A DNA stretch of 64,000 nucleotides from a bacterium. GTDB taxonomy: Bacteria > Campylobacterota > Campylobacteria > Campylobacterales > Sulfurimonadaceae. The DNA is taken from the NCBI GenBank assembly GCA_018822665.1, contig JAHJJX010000021.1:1-64000 (forward strand), in the 5' to 3' direction. Position 1 is the stretch's first letter. Each line of letters begins with the position of its first letter. Positions 62,142 through 64,000 of the stretch are shown in pieces. The notes beneath the pieces are model-generated. The model saw only the letters and a program-made list of their open reading frames with translations, did no database searches and was not told the origin of the DNA. Both the position numbers and the translations under genes were made by a program.

Positions 62142-62574
62142 TTAAAACCTCATCAAGCAACCGGGGTGTTAGATTTTCTAGATACTTTCCATCAAGCGTG
62201 CACATCGGAGCACCGCTGCATGCACCCATACACTCAACTTCAACTATCTCATAGGAATCACTGTAATTTTCTAACAGATGTTTTTTAATCTCTTGGCTTC
62301 CACGCAGCTCACAAGACAAGGTTCTGCATACTTCAATAACTCTTTTTGTCGGTTTTTGAAGTCGAAACATCGTGTAAAATGTTGCCACGCTGTAAACATG
62401 CATATACGGCATGTGGGAATGTTCTGAGATTACCTGCATTGCATCTTCGCTGATGTAGCCATCCTGCTTTTGAGCCATCCAAAGAAGTGGCAGAATCAGC
62501 GCTTTTTTCTGCGGATAGCGTTTCATAAGTGAGGCGATTTTGAGGTTGTTTTCTTCGCTGAATGAAAAACTCAT
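62131..62574 (-). CDS. nuoE: NADH-quinone oxidoreductase subunit E
   Basis: The 147-residue thioredoxin-like subunit carries the 2Fe-2S cluster N1a. The four Cys are in [11 protein letters not shown] and [11 protein letters not shown]. It overlaps nuoD by 4 bases and nuoF by 11. Helicobacter and Campylobacter lack standard NuoE and NuoF, as I recall, so its presence fits a Sulfurimonas-like lineage. Confidence 0.95.
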   Translation of the reverse strand: MSFSFSEENNLKIASLMKRYPQKKALILPLLWMAQKQDGYISEDAMQVISEHSHMPYMHVYSVATFYTMFRLQKPTKRVIEVCRTLSCELRGSQEIKKHLLENYSDSYEIVEVECMGACSGAPMCTLDGKYLENLTPRLLDEVLNAN

Positions 62575-64000
62575 CTGTCCATCTCCCCTGCAATAATATT
62601 AAGACTTCCAAGTGTCAAAATAGCATCTGCAAGCTGTGCTCCCTCAATCATCTCAGGATAGGCACTCATCGCAGTAAAGGACGGAGCTTTTACCTTTACC
62701 TTGTAAGGAGTGCCGCTTCCATCACTCACAATGAAAAAACCAAGCTCCCCGTTTGTCGCTTCTATGGAGCCGTAATGCTCGCCCATCGGAACTTTTACAC
62801 CCTCAAAAACGAGCTTAAACTGATTCATCGCACCCTCTATTGTTGTATAAACCGCCTCTTTCTTTGGCAGAGTAATGGATGCATCTTGAATATTTACTTC
62901 ACCCTCAGGCAGATTTTGCATCACCTGTTCTATGATTTTTATGCTCTCATCAATCTCGCCAAAACGCACCATAACTCTGTCGTAAACATCGCCGACACTG
63001 CCCACTACGACATCAAACGCATACTTCTCATAACCATAATACGGTGCATCTTTTCTCATATCAAAAGTAACTCCACATGCCCGAAGATTTGGTCCCGTCA
63101 TTGCATAACTCAGAGCATCCTCCGCACTTATCACACCTACATTTTGAGTTCTCTCATGAAATATTCTATTGTGTTTTATGAGTGAGAGCGTTTCTTGTAC
63201 TCCATATTGAACTTTTTTAATGACCTCTTTTAAATCATCTTCAAAGCCTTCATACAAATCATTCGTCATCCCGCCGACGCGCATGTAGGAATTTGTGAGC
63301 CTTGCACCCGTGAGTTTTGAGAGCAAATCGTAAATATCTTCTCTTGGATTATACATATACCAGTAGTTTGTAAGTCCGCCCATATCGACCAAAACCGCCG
63401 CAAGACAGACAACATGGTCTTCAATGCGTGAGAGTTCAAGAAGCATTACGCGAATCGCCTGCGCGCGCTTGCTAATTTCTACTCCAAGCATATCCTCCAC
63501 TGTTTTTACAAAGGCAATATTATTGCTGATTGCAGAGCAATAGTTGAGTCTGTCTGTGTAGGGAACGATTTGATTGTAGGTGTGGTTTTCACAACTCTTC
63601 TCAAAGCCTCGGTGCAGATAACCGATTTCACTCACCGCACACTCTATTGTCTCCCCGTCAAGTGCAACATAGGTTCGTATAGTTCCGTGACTTGCGGGGT
63701 GCGATGGTCCAAGATTTAAGAACATTAAATCTTTATTGCACTCGCTAAAATTGCCGCTCTCGAGCTTACAGACAACATCTTTAGAGAGAAGTCTGTTGTT
63801 CATCTCATCCATTAAATCATCGGTTTCATAAAGAAACTGACCCTTTGTAATCGGGTAAGATTTTCTCAAAGGATGTCCTACAAACTCTTTATGATTGAGA
63901 ATACGTCTTAGATTCGGGTGATTCTTAAAAACAATGCCGTATTGGTCAAAAACTTCCCTCTCAAGCCAGTTTGCACCTTTAAAAAGATAGGAAACAGAGT
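62571..64000 (-). CDS. nuoCD: NADH-quinone oxidoreductase subunits C and D fused, 5' end beyond window
   Basis: One frame runs from the nuoD stop to the right edge. The first visible residues, [18 protein letters not shown] then [20 protein letters not shown], are the end of NuoC (30 kDa subunit). After about 45 residues the NuoD part begins with [13 protein letters not shown], carries the quinone-site His, and continues through [12 protein letters not shown] to the end AGEMDR. No stop separates the two, so it is a NuoCD fusion as in E. coli. The true start is outside the window. Confidence 0.95.
   Translation of the reverse strand, partial: SVSYLFKGANWLEREVFDQYGIVFKNHPNLRRILNHKEFVGHPLRKSYPITKGQFLYETDDLMDEMNNRLLSKDVVCKLESGNFSECNKDLMFLNLGPSHPASHGTIRTYVALDGETIECAVSEIGYLHRGFEKSCENHTYNQIVPYTDRLNYCSAISNNIAFVKTVEDMLGVEISKRAQAIRVMLLELSRIEDHVVCLAAVLVDMGGLTNYWYMYNPREDIYDLLSKLTGARLTNSYMRVGGMTNDLYEGFEDDLKEVIKKVQYGVQETLSLIKHNRIFHERTQNVGVISAEDALSYAMTGPNLRACGVTFDMRKDAPYYGYEKYAFDVVVGSVGDVYDRVMVRFGEIDESIKIIEQVMQNLPEGEVNIQDASITLPKKEAVYTTIEGAMNQFKLVFEGVKVPMGEHYGSIEATNGELGFFIVSDGSGTPYKVKVKAPSFTAMSAYPEMIEGAQLADAILTLGSLNIIAGEMDR

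Larger units (their letters stand above)
2564..63081. repeat. dispersed motif GGCATGTGG(AA), about 31 exact cores
   Basis: This is a short sequence scattered over the window, not one continuous element. Plus-strand cores (GGCATGTGG) start at 4726, 6985, 16475, 16498, 19073, 23006, 23239, 23274, 33239, 40000, 55529, 59841, 62097 and 62408. Minus-strand cores (CCACATGCC) start at 2564, 11375, 21972, 22927, 23419, 31254, 33124, 33252, 41193, 41561, 43249, 43593, 55783, 61371, 61415, 61465 and 63073. Most are followed by AA or AAA after the last G. Near matches include 13018, 22965, 44255 and 59230. The counts were made by eye. Confidence 0.85.

Noticed and set aside
1-64000. CRISPR arrays, tRNA or rRNA genes, insertion sequences
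   Set aside because: A reading of both strands showed no regular spacer-repeat array, cloverleaf-like gene, ribosomal RNA sequence or transposase. Small RNAs could be missed without computation.

Overview
The window looks like chromosome from a Campylobacterota bacterium (former Epsilonproteobacteria), most like Sulfurimonas or a close relative. The grounds are low G+C, Campylobacterota-type gene order (argS-tatA-gmk-poly-acidic protein-fliR), many periplasmic c-type cytochromes and thin regulatory regions. The genus is an inference. No rRNA, tRNA, CRISPR array or intact insertion sequence was recognised.

Layout. 1-2436: 3'-truncated lipoprotein gene. 2667-8881: sugar block, pgm facing a tightly overlapping zwf-pgl-edd-eda operon (Entner-Doudoroff pathway with NADPH-forming glucose-6-phosphate dehydrogenase). 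9109-12732: peroxiredoxin, then a probable nitric-oxide response unit (YgbA-like, MIP18-like, heme-copper-oxidase-like membrane protein, DUF2249 protein) behind a perfect FNR/DNR box and next to a Crp/Fnr regulator. 12726-18870: Pif1-like helicase, REC-REC-GGDEF protein, and a three-gene VWA / MoxR / repeat-protein module. 19056-24864: class II cytochrome c, Sel1 protein, NhaA, five-heme cytochrome, dipeptide epimerase and a dicarboxylate/amino-acid symporter.

24865-33055 is an accessory stretch. It holds an EAL remnant, a DUF4143 ATPase, a broken phosphatase gene coupled to hipBA, an N-terminally truncated CNNM/CorB-type gene, an EamA transporter, a thioredoxin, a second hip locus in reversed order, and a RelE/ribbon-helix-helix pair. 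33289-40707 holds a 1582-residue Ala-rich coiled-coil lipoprotein with a response regulator and a 7TM histidine kinase. 40753-46553 holds cell-wall and transport genes. 46556-52129 is the conserved argS-to-fliR block plus an ABC ATPase. 52199-64000 is a complex I operon, nuoCD(fused)-E-F-G-H-I-J-K-L-M-N, read leftward and cut by the right edge.

The most striking non-gene signal is a 9-base core, GGCATGTGG (usually followed by AA), found about 31 times on both strands, inside genes and between them. Roughly 0.2 would be expected by base composition. It behaves like a DNA uptake sequence, including one head-to-head pair that forms the apparent terminator of the giant lipoprotein gene. It is absent from 23428-31253, which covers most of the toxin-antitoxin and pseudogene region. 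A second point is that NuoF has lost the residues that normally stack on NADH and carries Lys where a Glu normally selects against NADPH. This may link complex I to NADPH, which the zwf operon in the same window would make.
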